The notes under the pieces: model-generated
The model's input: the letters and a program-made list of their open reading frames with translations, nothing else
Databases searched by the model: none
Told to the model about the DNA's origin: nothing
Assembly: GCF_030063365.1 (NCBI RefSeq)
Contig: NZ_JASISY010000011.1
Span: 1 to 64,000, forward strand
DNA from: Cryobacterium sp. PH29-G1
GTDB taxonomy: Bacteria > Actinomycetota > Actinomycetes > Actinomycetales > Microbacteriaceae
DNA length: 64,000 bases
Reading direction: 5' to 3'
Part shown: one piece after another, positions 1 to 9,107 of the stretch
Layout: each line of letters starts with the position of its first letter
Numbering within the stretch: the first letter of the stretch is position 1
Translations under genes and position numbers: made by a program

Positions 1-1
1 C

Positions 2-388
2 CGCAACTGCGACCTCGACCACACCCGCGACAAACAATTCGGCGGCCCCACCACCGCCACCAACCTGGCCCACCTCTGCCCCGCCAACCACAACCTCAAA
101 CACTTCAGCAACTGGACCGTCACCGGCGCCCCCGACGGCACCCTCACCTGGACCAGCCCCGCCGGCAAACACTACGCCACCGACCCCGCCACCCGAATCA
201 GACCCAAACCCCCACACACCGAACCACCCCCACCACCAGAACCCGTCATCGGACCAATCCCCCTGCCCCACGACCCCTGGGCACCCAACCGCACCACCGA
301 CCGTGCACCCAACCGCACCCCCAACCGTGCACCCAACCACACAGCCGCCCCGCACAACAACGTCGACACCAGCCCCCCACCGTTCTAA
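2..388 (+). CDS. HNH endonuclease, C-terminal part (5' end outside window)
   Basis: The first 128 codons are open with no start, so the gene begins upstream. The visible part opens with an HNH zinc-finger nuclease signature: Asp-His near residue 6, then an Asn-Leu-x-x-Leu-Cys stretch and a final His and Lys (NHNLKH). This is typical of the DUF222/HNH proteins that occur in many copies in Microbacteriaceae. The tail is Pro/Thr/Asn-rich and repetitive (APNRT units at about 286-345) and is probably disordered. The family is predicted to be a metal-dependent nuclease; its biological role is not established, and a mobile-element origin is possible. The frame and stop are clear, but the N-terminal domain cannot be seen. 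Confidence 0.8.
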   Translation, partial: RNCDLDHTRDKQFGGPTTATNLAHLCPANHNLKHFSNWTVTGAPDGTLTWTSPAGKHYATDPATRIRPKPPHTEPPPPPEPVIGPIPLPHDPWAPNRTTDRAPNRTPNRAPNHTAAPHNNVDTSPPPF

Positions 389-499
389 CCCAGCCCCGCA
401 GCAGCAGCCCGTGGGAAACGGCAACCCTTGAGCAGAGGTAGGAGCGGGCAGCGGTAGGCCGCGGGCCGCTCGCCGGCGGGGAGCCAGCGGCAGCGGTCG

Positions 500-3400
500 C
501 TAACGCAGCGCGGTGATGCGCAGGGCCACCGACTTGAGATTCGCAATGCGCTGCTCGTAGCGAGCAGCGAGCACGATCAGCAGAATACCGCCGGCACCGA
601 GCCAGAGGAACCACGGAATCACGCTGTAGGCGAGCGAGATCCACGGCCACAGCTGGGCGATGCCGTGAATGAGCAACACGGCAGCTCCGATCACGAACGG
701 TGCCTGCAGTCGTCGTGTGCTGCCTATCACGAGCACAACGATCGCGGCGATACCGAGACCGACGATGCGCCAGAGTTCGTTGTAGGTCAAATCCTGGAGC
801 AGCGACGGCCCGAGCAGCAGCACGAGTCCGACACCCAGCCAGCGCCAGCTGCGCGCCCGCGCATCGGTATTCAGGCGTAGCCAGCCCGAGCCGAGCAACG
901 CGAGGGCCACCGGAACGGTGACGAGTTCGAACGGGGCGACCACACCAAAGCTGACCGTCGAAAAAGCGGCCAGGCCGGCCAACGCCAAAACGCTCCACGC
1001 TGTGAGCGGTCCGAGCGGTGCCTGCTGCCGCCACAGTGCAATCACGTGCAGCGCCGAGAGCCCCAGAACGAGCAGTACGGCCCGCGGCGTCGAGAGCCCA
1101 GCGTCGACGGGGGAGAGCACGACGGCAAGTTCGATCACGGTCACAACGGATGCCCACGCCAGCACGAGCGTGATGCTCGCGCCGCGGCGAAGTGACGCCG
1201 AGGCGGCATCCGCTTGGCGTGCCAGCAGGAAGGCGGTCGCGAGGCCGACCGTGGCAGAAAGCAGGAGCCAGAGTTCGATTCGCGCATCGGGAGCGCCCGG
1301 AGTGCCGCGCAGCCGCTGGGTTTGCGCGACCACTGTGATCACGAGGGCGACCGCTCCCGCGAGGCCGGCCGCCGACAGATAGTGCGATCGTGGCGGTGAC
1401 CACCGCACTACGCCGGTACCGAGCAACAGCGCGGCTGAAACGAGCGCCACAATTGCCGGGCGCACGAGCGATCCCGTCTGCGATACGAGGGCGAGCGGCA
1501 CGAGAGCGGTGAGCAGTCCGGCCAGCACGAGCAGCCCCGCCACCGGGCTCGCGGCACTGGCGCGATCGCTTTGACCGTACCGGCGAATGAGTAGAGCCGT
1601 GACGAGCACGACGCCGGCGACCGGCAGCACATACGGTTCGAGCGCGACGGTACCGGCCCGGTCGAGACCGAGCCAGAGGCCGACGGTGCCCAGCAGCAGG
1701 GCTAGCCAGCCGAAGTGACGGCGATTGGAGCCGGAGCCGAAGAGGCCGTCGGGCGCAATAGCCATGATAAGAGCCACGATGCCGGCGAGCACGATCACGA
1801 GCCACCCGAGCGAGCGGAGCGTGACCAACGCGGTGAACACGGCCGGGGCGAGCACGATAACCGCGCCGAGTTCGAGGGCCATGCGGTCGCGGCGGGCGAA
1901 GAGATCCGAGCCTGTGCCGCGGAACAGGGCGAGTGAGCAGATCACCAGAGCGAGCGCCGGTGCGGCGATGGTGAAAACGGATGCGACGGCGTCCGTCGCG
2001 AGAAGAACCTCGCGTGCCAGCAGGATCAGCGCCGGTGCCAGCGCGGTGGCGGCGATGGCGCGTTCCCAGTGCAGTTCGCCGCGGTTGGCGCGCACAAATA
2101 CCCAGAGCGAACAGGCGGCGATGATCAGGCTTGTGCGCAGGATCGATCCGAACGGTTCGGGCTGCAGCAAAAAATCGTCGTCGGAAAGCACCCAGCGCCG
2201 CACGGGCAGAGCGAAGACGACGATGGTCGGAATGAGGAGGGTGAAGAAAGCCCAGCGTCGTTCGAGTTGGGTCAGCAACGTCGGCCGCAGGGCCGCGGCA
2301 GCAACCAACAGGTGCAACAGAGCCGTGGCGAGGGCGAGAGCCGCCGTGACATTGGCCACGTTGAGCGAATCCGACCCGAGCTGATCGGGGGCGAGCGCCA
2401 GTGGAACGTGCGCGACGCCGACCAGCGTGATGACAATCGCCGCGCCCACCAGAGCTCCCCGCGCGTGAGTGCGCCCCAGACTGGCCGGAATCGCGGGTCG
2501 TCGGGTAACCACCAGACGCGCACACCAGAGGGCGAGTACGAGTGACACCGTGCCGAACCACCACGTCGTGGGGTTCGCCCAGCTGATGAGATAGCCTAGG
2601 GTCTCGCCGGCAATCAGAAGACCGACGACGGCCGGAGTCAGAAACGCGAGCGAGAACGTGGCACTCGTGCGAGCGAGGAGCAGGGTGATGAGTGCTCCCG
2701 CGCCGAGTAAAAGGTAGAGCGTTACGATGAGCTCGATCGATTCGACGAAGGGCACCGCGAGAACGACAACGGCCAGCGCGAGGGCGGTCACGATCTGGCG
2801 ACGCTGGTGCAGCAGCGCACCGAAGGTCCAGCCGATCAGGAGTATTGCACCGACGCCGACCAGGGCGAGCAACGCCCAACCGTTGTCGGCGGAGGCCAGC
2901 TGACCAACAACCTCGCGGCCGCGTAGCCCGTTTGCCGTGGCGTGAGTGAGAGGCCAAACGGCAGACGAGACCGTGAGAAGCAGCGGAATGGCCGCAACGA
3001 TCGCTGCTGAACCGGCACCGAGGAGCCACGCGGTGCGAACAGGCGAGAGCCCGCCACTACGGCGACCGAACGACTCCAGGGCCACAGCCAGGGTCGCCGC
3101 TACGAGCAGGGGTACGGTGACGGAGAACGGCACGCTGTCGAAGCGCCCGGCAATGACCGGCGCGATGCCGGCGGCCGAGAACGCGGCCAGTGACGCCGCA
3201 GCAAACGCGAAATACCGGTACTCCGCCATCAACCGGGCGTTCTGCGGTGCCCGCAGCCCGATGACGACGTGGGCCGTGGCGACGACCGCGACCGCACCGA
3301 GACACCAGATCGGAGCGACGAGACTATCGGAGTCGACAAAGAACGCGAGGATGGCAGACGTGACGAGGGTCACCGCGCCCAGCAACACCAGCAGCATCCG

Positions 3401-4417
3401 CTCGGGCACGCGATCGATGGCGGGCCACCGGCTCGCCACCACCGCAGGCCGGGGGAACGTTACCCGGTGCAGCAACGCACCGATGGCGGCCCCGAGAAAG
3501 CCGACGAAAACCCGGGTGAGAGAGTCCTGGTTCTGCAGGAGACCGGCCGCGAGCAGCCCGAAACCGGGAACCGCAACGACGAAGCCGGCAATACTGCCCA
3601 CCCGCAGCTTTGATTGGACGTGCCAGCCGAGGAACAACGCCGCACAGGCGAGCAGAGCGATGCCCCAGTAGATCGCCGCGTCACCCGCGGCGAGTCCGAA
3701 CAGGTTGTTGCTGCGCATACCCCAGACGTCGAGCAGTACCAGCACGACGGCAAAACTACCGATTCCCTCGGCGGTGGACGTGAGCCGCGAGCGGCGTATG
3801 CGGGCAGCCACCAGAAGCGCCGCCACGGTCAATAGCGCGACAACGAAGGAACGAAAAGCGAGCCCGGCGATGATCCAGGCAACGGTGAGAAAGAAGATCG
3901 CGGCGACCGAAACCAACAGCACACCGATCGAGAGCAGCACGACCTGCACGCTGGAACGCTGGGGGCGGGTGGGCACAGCCGGCACAGCGTGCGCCGCCGC
4001 CAGGGACGGGGTTGTCGGGATCGCAGCGTTCGGTGCGGCTGGTGTTGGTGTCGGTACAGGGACCGACATAGCCGCAGGTCGTATCGGCAGGGTCGCAGGT
4101 TGCACCGGATGTGGTGCTGCGGCGACAACCGGGGGCGTCGTGATCCGGCCGGTCTTCGTTTCGTAGCGGATCCGCCCGATCAGTTCTGCGCGCCTCTCGA
4201 GCGCTGCGGCGGCCTCCGCCGACCGGTTCAGCAATTCGGTCGCGGCCGGGTTTCGCAGGTCGAGCTGGCACGCGGAACATACGGCAGACTTCAGCGGCGT
4301 GTGACAAGCCGGGCAGAGCGTCGTGTCAGTGAGCTCCAGGGTAGTGCGCGGCCAGATGATCCGACCGACATGACGCAGATAGAACTGCCCCGACGGTCCT
4401 GTTTCGAGCTCTGACAT
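500..4417 (-). CDS. Giant polytopic membrane protein with N-terminal zinc ribbon
   Basis: A 1305-residue protein. Residues 35-50 carry two CxxC knuckles (Cys35, Cys38, Cys47, Cys50), a likely zinc ribbon. A Pro/Ala-rich linker (about 100-150) follows, and almost all the rest is hydrophobic helices, probably more than 30 membrane spans. Such proteins occur in actinobacteria as uncharacterised membrane proteins (DUF2157-like organisation), and no function is known to me. The start has a good ribosome-binding site (GGGGAG four bases before the ATG). The zinc ribbon should be cytoplasmic. It has no obvious operon partner; the hydrolase gene that follows on the same strand has its own promoter further away. 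Translation is continuous along the whole length, so it is one gene. Confidence 0.85.
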   Translation of the reverse strand: MSELETGPSGQFYLRHVGRIIWPRTTLELTDTTLCPACHTPLKSAVCSACQLDLRNPAATELLNRSAEAAAALERRAELIGRIRYETKTGRITTPPVVAAAPHPVQPATLPIRPAAMSVPVPTPTPAAPNAAIPTTPSLAAAHAVPAVPTRPQRSSVQVVLLSIGVLLVSVAAIFFLTVAWIIAGLAFRSFVVALLTVAALLVAARIRRSRLTSTAEGIGSFAVVLVLLDVWGMRSNNLFGLAAGDAAIYWGIALLACAALFLGWHVQSKLRVGSIAGFVVAVPGFGLLAAGLLQNQDSLTRVFVGFLGAAIGALLHRVTFPRPAVVASRWPAIDRVPERMLLVLLGAVTLVTSAILAFFVDSDSLVAPIWCLGAVAVVATAHVVIGLRAPQNARLMAEYRYFAFAAASLAAFSAAGIAPVIAGRFDSVPFSVTVPLLVAATLAVALESFGRRSGGLSPVRTAWLLGAGSAAIVAAIPLLLTVSSAVWPLTHATANGLRGREVVGQLASADNGWALLALVGVGAILLIGWTFGALLHQRRQIVTALALAVVVLAVPFVESIELIVTLYLLLGAGALITLLLARTSATFSLAFLTPAVVGLLIAGETLGYLISWANPTTWWFGTVSLVLALWCARLVVTRRPAIPASLGRTHARGALVGAAIVITLVGVAHVPLALAPDQLGSDSLNVANVTAALALATALLHLLVAAAALRPTLLTQLERRWAFFTLLIPTIVVFALPVRRWVLSDDDFLLQPEPFGSILRTSLIIAACSLWVFVRANRGELHWERAIAATALAPALILLAREVLLATDAVASVFTIAAPALALVICSLALFRGTGSDLFARRDRMALELGAVIVLAPAVFTALVTLRSLGWLVIVLAGIVALIMAIAPDGLFGSGSNRRHFGWLALLLGTVGLWLGLDRAGTVALEPYVLPVAGVVLVTALLIRRYGQSDRASAASPVAGLLVLAGLLTALVPLALVSQTGSLVRPAIVALVSAALLLGTGVVRWSPPRSHYLSAAGLAGAVALVITVVAQTQRLRGTPGAPDARIELWLLLSATVGLATAFLLARQADAASASLRRGASITLVLAWASVVTVIELAVVLSPVDAGLSTPRAVLLVLGLSALHVIALWRQQAPLGPLTAWSVLALAGLAAFSTVSFGVVAPFELVTVPVALALLGSGWLRLNTDARARSWRWLGVGLVLLLGPSLLQDLTYNELWRIVGLGIAAIVVLVIGSTRRLQAPFVIGAAVLLIHGIAQLWPWISLAYSVIPWFLWLGAGGILLIVLAARYEQRIANLKSVALRITALR

Positions 4418-4483
4418 CGATCTCCCCGCGGTCGGTCACACTCGTCACAGGTTACCGGACGGCGAAAACGCGGGGCGTCGGTG

Positions 4484-5299
4484 TCAGAGGCTGTTGGTCG
4501 CGAGCCAGCTAATCAGTACGCGCTGAAACTCGAGCGGATGCTCCACGCTCGGCAGGTGCGCCGTATCGCGAAAAGTGCAACCGGTTGCTTGCGGAAGCAT
4601 CTCGAGCAGAAATTCGTAGTGGGCCAGCGCCGACGTCACATCGAGCTCACCGACCGTGACGAGCGCCGGAACGTCGATGTCACTCACCCGGCCGAGCGCG
4701 GACGGTTCGAGCGGTATCAAGATCGGAGCTTCCGTGGCGTGCACCACGTTGCGCAGGTTGAGCTCCTGCGCGAGAGCCAGAAAAGCGGGGTCGACATCGG
4801 CCGCCTTGCGGGTCGGACCGACCGCCCAGAGAGCAACCTCAAGCCGAGCCAGCCGCGGCCATTGGCGAGCGGTGAAGGCCGCATCCAGCTTGTCGAACAG
4901 GACGTCTTCGCGCTCCGTCAGCTCCACATCGGGAAAGCCGCTGACCCCCGACCCGATCGTGACAAGGCCGGCAACCCGCTCAGGACTCGCCAGAGCCAGA
5001 TCGATCGCGATCGTACCGCCGCGCGAGCAGCCGATGACGGTGACGTGGCCCACACCGAGATGATCGAGCAGGGCCAGGGCATCCGCTCGGTTGGAGAATT
5101 GAACATTCTCCGTGGTCGTCTGCCCGAAACCACGAGCGTCGAAGCGGATGACATAGTGATGCGCGGCGAGGGCCGCGACCTGCGGATCCCACATGCGCAG
5201 GGTCGCGATGCCCGCGTGGATGAGCAGCAGGGCTGGCGCGTCGGGTTCCCCCAGAGTTTCGTAATAGAGGGAAGCGCCTAGAACGTCGAGTCGGGGCAT
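4484..5299 (-). CDS. Alpha/beta-fold hydrolase
   Basis: A 271-residue protein with the alpha/beta-hydrolase layout: an oxyanion His-x-Gly motif (HAG, residues 28-30), the FDARGFGQ strand, and the nucleophile elbow GCSRGG with Ser92. An acid in the GELDV segment and a histidine in the DTAHLP segment near the C-terminus complete the likely triad. It resembles 3-oxoadipate enol-lactonase-type and other small esterases, but the substrate cannot be deduced. It is cytoplasmic, with no signal peptide. A TACGCT box six bases before the ATG suggests a leaderless transcript. The divergent AEC-family carrier gene begins about 85 bp away. Confidence 0.85.
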   Translation of the reverse strand: MPRLDVLGASLYYETLGEPDAPALLLIHAGIATLRMWDPQVAALAAHHYVIRFDARGFGQTTTENVQFSNRADALALLDHLGVGHVTVIGCSRGGTIAIDLALASPERVAGLVTIGSGVSGFPDVELTEREDVLFDKLDAAFTARQWPRLARLEVALWAVGPTRKAADVDPAFLALAQELNLRNVVHATEAPILIPLEPSALGRVSDIDVPALVTVGELDVTSALAHYEFLLEMLPQATGCTFRDTAHLPSVEHPLEFQRVLISWLATNSL

Positions 5300-5305
5300 G
5301 CGATG

Positions 5306-5311
5306 AGCGTA
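5306..5311 (-). promoter_or_regulatory. Leaderless -10 box of the hydrolase gene
   Basis: TACGCT read on the minus strand lies six bases before the ATG at 5299. Transcription would start at the start codon itself. Confidence 0.5.
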
Positions 5312-5370
5312 ACGTGCGCGCGCCCTTTCCCGGAAGAGCCCTGCGGGCCAGGCCTGCCCCGGCGAAGACT

Positions 5371-5376
5371 TAGGCT
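5371..5376 (+). promoter_or_regulatory. Leaderless -10 box of the AEC carrier gene
   Basis: TAGGCT lies seven bases before ATG 5384 and there is no Shine-Dalgarno sequence. This supports the 5384 start over the longer reading frame. Confidence 0.55.
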
Positions 5377-5383
5377 AGGCAGA

Positions 5384-6304
5384 ATGGGCGGCGTGCTGGT
5401 GGGGTTTTCGATTATCGGATTTGTGATCCTGATCGGGTACTTCGTCGAGCGGTTCAGCATTGTCGGCGAGGGTGCCGGCTGGGTGCTCAACCGTATGGCC
5501 TTCTTCGTCGCGACCCCCGCGCTGCTGTTCACGGTGCTTTCCCACGCCGATGTGTCGGTGCTGTTCTCCGAGTTTCTGGTCGTCATCGTCAGTACGATCG
5601 TGGTCGGCGTGCTGTTCTACCTCCTGGCCGCACGGCTGTTCTTTCGCACGCCGGTGGCTGAGGCAGTGCTCGGCGCGTCCAGCGCCACCTACGTCAATGC
5701 CAACAACATCGGGCTCCCCGTGGCGATCTACGTGCTCGGCAGCGCCCAGTACGTAGCTCCGGTGCTGCTGCTCCAACTCGTGATTCTGGCCCCGACCATA
5801 CTGGCGGTTCTCGATATCACCACCCGAGGTCGGGCCTCGTTCGTGTCGATTCTCACCCAGCCGATTCGAAACCCCATGATTGTCGCCTCGCTCGCCGGAG
5901 TACTCGTGGCGATCTTCGAAATCCAACTGCCGGCGACGGTACTGGCCCCGTTTGAACTGATCGGTGGCGCCGCGATCCCCCTGGTGCTGCTCTCCTTTGG
6001 CATGTCGCTGCACGGCCAACGCCTGCTGAGGGCCGGGACCGGCCGTAAACAGGTGCTCGCGGCCACCGTGATCAAGGTCGTGCTCATGCCGATCATCGCC
6101 TACGTGTTCGGGGCCTTCGTATTCCATCTCCAGGGCGCCGAGCTGTTCGCCGTGGTCGCCGTGTCGGCCTTACCGACAGCGCAGAATATCTTTAACTTTG
6201 CCTCGCGTTACGACCGGGCCATCGTCGTCACCCGAGATACTGTTTTGCTCACGACAATCACGTCCATGCCCGCTTTGCTCGTCATTGCGGCGCTTTTGGC
6301 CTGA
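5384..6304 (+). CDS. AEC-family (auxin efflux carrier) transporter
   Basis: A 306-residue membrane protein of about ten hydrophobic segments, beginning MGGVLVGFSIIGFVILIGY. Residues 110-120 contain a polar Tyr-x-Asn-x-x-Asn-Ile-Gly-Leu-Pro segment (TYVNANNIGLP), characteristic of AEC family transporters in the first discontinuous-helix region. Bacterial members move organic acids such as malate or malonate; the substrate here is unknown. The frame is open upstream to 5303, but that stretch overlaps promoter sequence; the ATG at 5384 sits just after a leaderless -10 box. The fumarylacetoacetate-hydrolase gene follows after 16 bp, so the two may form an operon for organic-acid metabolism. Confidence 0.85.
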   Translation: MGGVLVGFSIIGFVILIGYFVERFSIVGEGAGWVLNRMAFFVATPALLFTVLSHADVSVLFSEFLVVIVSTIVVGVLFYLLAARLFFRTPVAEAVLGASSATYVNANNIGLPVAIYVLGSAQYVAPVLLLQLVILAPTILAVLDITTRGRASFVSILTQPIRNPMIVASLAGVLVAIFEIQLPATVLAPFELIGGAAIPLVLLSFGMSLHGQRLLRAGTGRKQVLAATVIKVVLMPIIAYVFGAFVFHLQGAELFAVVAVSALPTAQNIFNFASRYDRAIVVTRDTVLLTTITSMPALLVIAALLA

Positions 6305-6320
6305 GTCCCGAAAGGACCCG

Positions 6321-7073
6321 ATGTCCCTATCCAGCCCGTCCCTATCCAGCCCGTCCCAGTCCAGCCCGCTCGCCGCGTTCGAATCCACCAGTTTGCCCAT
6401 CGTTGATTCGAGCGAGCGGTTCTACGTGAACCGGGTGTACTGCGTCGGTCGTAACTACGCCGAGCATTCCCGCGAGATGGGCAACGACCCCGAGCGTGAA
6501 TCGCCGTTCTTCTTCACCAAGCCGGCCGATGCTGTCTTTGCGGTCAACGAGGGCGTTGCCGAGCGTGGCGTTGCTCCCCACACCGTTCCCTACCCGCCGA
6601 TGACCGACAACCTGCACTTCGAGATGGAACTCGTCGTCGCGATCGGCGTCGGTGGAGCCGACCTAGCGGCAGCGGATGCCCTCAGCCACGTCTTCGGCTA
6701 CGGCGCCGGTATCGACCTCACCCGGCGTGACCTGCAGGCCGACGCCAAGGCTCAGCGCCGCCCCTGGGACCTCGCCAAGGGGTTTGATTTCTCCGGACCG
6801 GTCAGCCCGCTCGTCGCCGCGAGTGCGATCGGCCACCCGGCCAAGGCGCGCATCTGGCTCGATGTTGACGGTGAGACCCGCCAGGACAGCGATCTCGCCG
6901 ATCAGATCTGGCCGGTCCCCGACGTGATCGCCGAACTATCCCGGTTCGTGACCCTGCGCCCCGGCGATCTTATTTTCACCGGCACCCCGGCCGGCGTCGG
7001 CAAAATCGAGCGGGGCAGCGCCATTACCGCTGGCATCACCGGAATCGGCGACCTCGACGTGCGCGTGGTCTGA
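6321..7073 (+). CDS. Fumarylacetoacetate hydrolase family protein (fumarylpyruvate hydrolase-like)
   Basis: A 250-residue protein. After a short variable N-terminus it has the family landmarks: YCVGRNYAEH, the FFTKPADAV loop, the metal-binding FEMELVVAIG stretch, DLTRRDLQ with KAQRRPWDLAKGFDFSGP, and the C-terminal GDLIFTGTPAGVG. These match small FAH enzymes such as fumarylpyruvate hydrolase or 2-oxo-acid C-C hydrolases. The start is ATG 6321 with a GAAAGGA ribosome-binding site. The N-terminus contains three copies of a five-residue SLSSP/SQSSP unit from a 15-bp duplication. It is likely co-transcribed with the AEC carrier upstream. The exact substrate is uncertain. Confidence 0.85.
   Translation: MSLSSPSLSSPSQSSPLAAFESTSLPIVDSSERFYVNRVYCVGRNYAEHSREMGNDPERESPFFFTKPADAVFAVNEGVAERGVAPHTVPYPPMTDNLHFEMELVVAIGVGGADLAAADALSHVFGYGAGIDLTRRDLQADAKAQRRPWDLAKGFDFSGPVSPLVAASAIGHPAKARIWLDVDGETRQDSDLADQIWPVPDVIAELSRFVTLRPGDLIFTGTPAGVGKIERGSAITAGITGIGDLDVRVV
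6324..6368 (+). repeat. Three 15-bp in-frame tandem units at the start of the FAH gene
   Basis: Units begin at 6324, 6339 and 6354 (TCCCTATCCAGCCCG, identical, then one with two changes). They encode the extra Ser/Pro-rich N-terminal residues before the conserved domain. Confidence 0.85.
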
Positions 7074-7120
7074 TCCACCGGCAGCTGCCGCTGTGTCGGC
7101 AGTCGCTGTGGCGGCGGCAG

Positions 7121-7783
7121 CTAGGTCGGCAGCAGTGCGCCGAGCGCGGTCGTGGCATGACCGCGATGCTCGTCGAGCAGGCGGATGACCAGCTCGGCAT
7201 CACCGGCAGCGAACGCATCAACGATGCCCGCGTGCTCGTGTTCTACCCGCTGCCGGTTGCCGGATTCTTCGTAGTAGAGCCGGCGGTAGGCCTCGGTGGA
7301 ATCCCACAGCGCCCGCAGGATGCGTTCGAGTCGGGGCATCCCGGCGCTCGTCACGAGCACGAAGTGAAAGCGCCGGTTGGCCTCGTTCATGGCCAGCAAG
7401 TCACCGACCTCGTTGGCGTGCTCCACGTCGGCGGCCGCCGCACGCAGGTCGACGAGCACCCGAGCGCCGCCCGCCGCGATCGTGGCACGCACGGCCTCCG
7501 CTTCCAGCAGCTGGCGCAGCCGGTAGACCTCGAGCATGTCGGCGAGCGACAGCGCGGTCACCCGATAGCCGCGATGCGGCTCGTGCACGACATGCCCCTC
7601 GGACTCCAGCGTGTTGAGCGCCTCGCGCACCGGGACCCGGCTGACGCCGAGGCGTTCAGCCAGGTCCTCCTGCCGCAGGGGCTGGCCGGGAACCAGCTCG
7701 CCGACTGCGATCAGGCGCCGCAGCTCGCCGAGGACGAACGCCGGAACGGTCGGCGGCCGGGAAGTTCGCTCGGTGGAAGGCAC
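7121..7783 (-). CDS. GntR-family regulator, FadR/FCD subfamily
   Basis: A 220-residue protein. An N-terminal winged helix-turn-helix (about residues 12-75, LRQEDLAERLGVSRVPVREAL) is followed by an all-helical FCD ligand domain (about 85-205) with the expected Asp/His residues (RFHF, EHEHAGI, DEHRGH) that usually bind a metal and a carboxylate effector. It starts at GTG 7783. It lies downstream of and parallel to the acyl-CoA dehydrogenase and CoA-transferase genes and probably represses them, using the palindrome at 10330-10344. A TAGGGT box seven bases before the GTG suggests it also has its own leaderless promoter. Confidence 0.85.
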   Translation of the reverse strand: MPSTERTSRPPTVPAFVLGELRRLIAVGELVPGQPLRQEDLAERLGVSRVPVREALNTLESEGHVVHEPHRGYRVTALSLADMLEVYRLRQLLEAEAVRATIAAGGARVLVDLRAAAADVEHANEVGDLLAMNEANRRFHFVLVTSAGMPRLERILRALWDSTEAYRRLYYEESGNRQRVEHEHAGIVDAFAAGDAELVIRLLDEHRGHATTALGALLPT

Positions 7784-7790
7784 GTTGAAA

Positions 7791-7796
7791 ACCCTA
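7791..7796 (-). promoter_or_regulatory. Leaderless -10 box of the GntR gene
   Basis: TAGGGT on the minus strand lies seven bases before GTG 7783. It sits in the 32-bp gap after the acyl-CoA dehydrogenase gene. Confidence 0.45.
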
Positions 7797-7815
7797 ACTC
7801 AGCCCTTCCCGGGAA

Positions 7816-9036
7816 TCAGCGAAAAGCTGCGATGCCGGTGATGTGCTGACCGAGAATCAGGGTGTGCACGTCGTCGGTGCCCTCGTAGGTGCGCACGCTC
7901 TCCAGGTTGTTAGCGTGGCGCATCGGCGAATAGTCGAGGGTGATGCCGTTGCCGCCGAGCATCGCGCGAGCCTCACGGCAGATGGCGATGGCCTCTCGGC
8001 AGTTGTTGAGCTTGCCCACCGAGATCTGGTGCGGAGCGAGCGTACCGGCGTCTTTCAGCCGGCCCAGCTGCAAGGCGAGCAGGGTGCCCTTGTTGATTTC
8101 GAGCGCCATATCAACGAGCTTCTGCTGCGTGAGCTGGTAGCCGGCGAGCGGCTTGCCGAACTGCATCCGCTCCTTCGAGAACGCCAACGCGGTGAGGTAG
8201 CTGTCGCGAGCAGCACCCATAACGCCCCAGACGATGCCATACCGGGCCTCGTTGAGGCACTCGAACGGCCCACGCAGCCCGCGTGCCTTCGGCAGCATGG
8301 CCGAGTCGGGCAGGCGTAGTTCGGTCAGTTCGATCTCGCACTGGATGGAGGCCCGCATCGACAGCTTCTGCTCGATCGGCGTTGCGACGAAACCGGGGGT
8401 GTCGGTGGGTACGACGAAGCCGCGGATTCCCTCGTCGGTCATCGCCCAGATGATCGCGACGTGGGCGACCGAAGCGAGACCGATCCAACGCTTGGTGCCG
8501 TTGATCACCCAATCGGTGCCGTCGCGGTGCGCGAAGGTGGTCATGCTGGCCGGGTCGGAGCCGGCACTCGGTTCGGTCAGTCCGAAGCAGCCGATGGCCT
8601 CACCGGCCGCCATGCGCGGCAGCCACTCGTTCTTCTGCTCCTCGGAACCGTGCTTGTGGATGGCACTCATCGCGAGTGAACCCTGCACGCTCACGAAGGT
8701 GCGCAGTCCGGAGTCGCCGGCTTCGAGTTCGAGCGCGGCGAGACCGTATTCCACCGAGCTGCGTCCGGGGCAGCCGTAGCCCTTGAGGTGCATACCGAGC
8801 AGACCGAGCTTGGCCATCTGCGGAATGATTTCGAGCGGAAAGACCGCCTTCTCGTACCAGTTGGCGATGTTCGGCTTGATGGTCGTGTTCACGAAGGCCC
8901 GCACCTCGTTGCGCAGGGCGATCTCGGAGTCAGTCAGCAGGGAATCGATGCTCACGAGGTCGGCGGCGTCGGTCAGGTCGGGTTCGGTCAGGTCGGTCTC
9001 GGTCAATTCGGCATTACTGAGAGCTGCAGCAGGCAT
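7816..9036 (-). CDS. Acyl-CoA dehydrogenase, glutaryl-CoA dehydrogenase-like
   Basis: A 406-residue flavoprotein with the full acyl-CoA dehydrogenase fold: an N-terminal helical domain, the FAD/substrate segment GCFGLTEPSAGSDP, a beta domain with WVINGTKRWIG, and a C-terminal helical domain containing YEGTDDVHTLILG, whose Glu is the catalytic base. These motifs are closest to glutaryl-CoA dehydrogenases, which oxidise and decarboxylate glutaryl-CoA to crotonyl-CoA. The neighbouring family III CoA-transferase could supply glutaryl-CoA from free glutarate, so a glutarate (lysine-degradation) route is the best guess. The first ~30 residues are a low-complexity TETDLTEPDLTD stretch made by a 15-bp repeat and not part of the fold. 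Confidence 0.85.
   Translation of the reverse strand: MPAAALSNAELTETDLTEPDLTDAADLVSIDSLLTDSEIALRNEVRAFVNTTIKPNIANWYEKAVFPLEIIPQMAKLGLLGMHLKGYGCPGRSSVEYGLAALELEAGDSGLRTFVSVQGSLAMSAIHKHGSEEQKNEWLPRMAAGEAIGCFGLTEPSAGSDPASMTTFAHRDGTDWVINGTKRWIGLASVAHVAIIWAMTDEGIRGFVVPTDTPGFVATPIEQKLSMRASIQCEIELTELRLPDSAMLPKARGLRGPFECLNEARYGIVWGVMGAARDSYLTALAFSKERMQFGKPLAGYQLTQQKLVDMALEINKGTLLALQLGRLKDAGTLAPHQISVGKLNNCREAIAICREARAMLGGNGITLDYSPMRHANNLESVRTYEGTDDVHTLILGQHITGIAAFR
8971..9015 (-). repeat. 15-bp tandem units in the 5' end of the acyl-CoA dehydrogenase gene
   Basis: Three units (8971-8985, 8986-9000, and a diverged 9001-9015) based on GGTCAGGTCGG. They encode the repetitive Thr/Asp/Leu N-terminus. Confidence 0.75.
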
Positions 9037-9107
9037 GAGTCGTCTTTCGGTCGGTGAAGCGGATGCGGGGTGGCGGGGTGGCGGTGGAGCGGTGGAGCGG
9101 AAAACAG

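Noticed and set aside
246-3029. Long minus-strand open frame of 927 codons overlapping the giant membrane protein gene
   Set aside because: It is an off-frame shadow: Arg/His-rich with no fold, while the overlapping frame gives clear membrane helices, a zinc ribbon and a ribosome-binding site.
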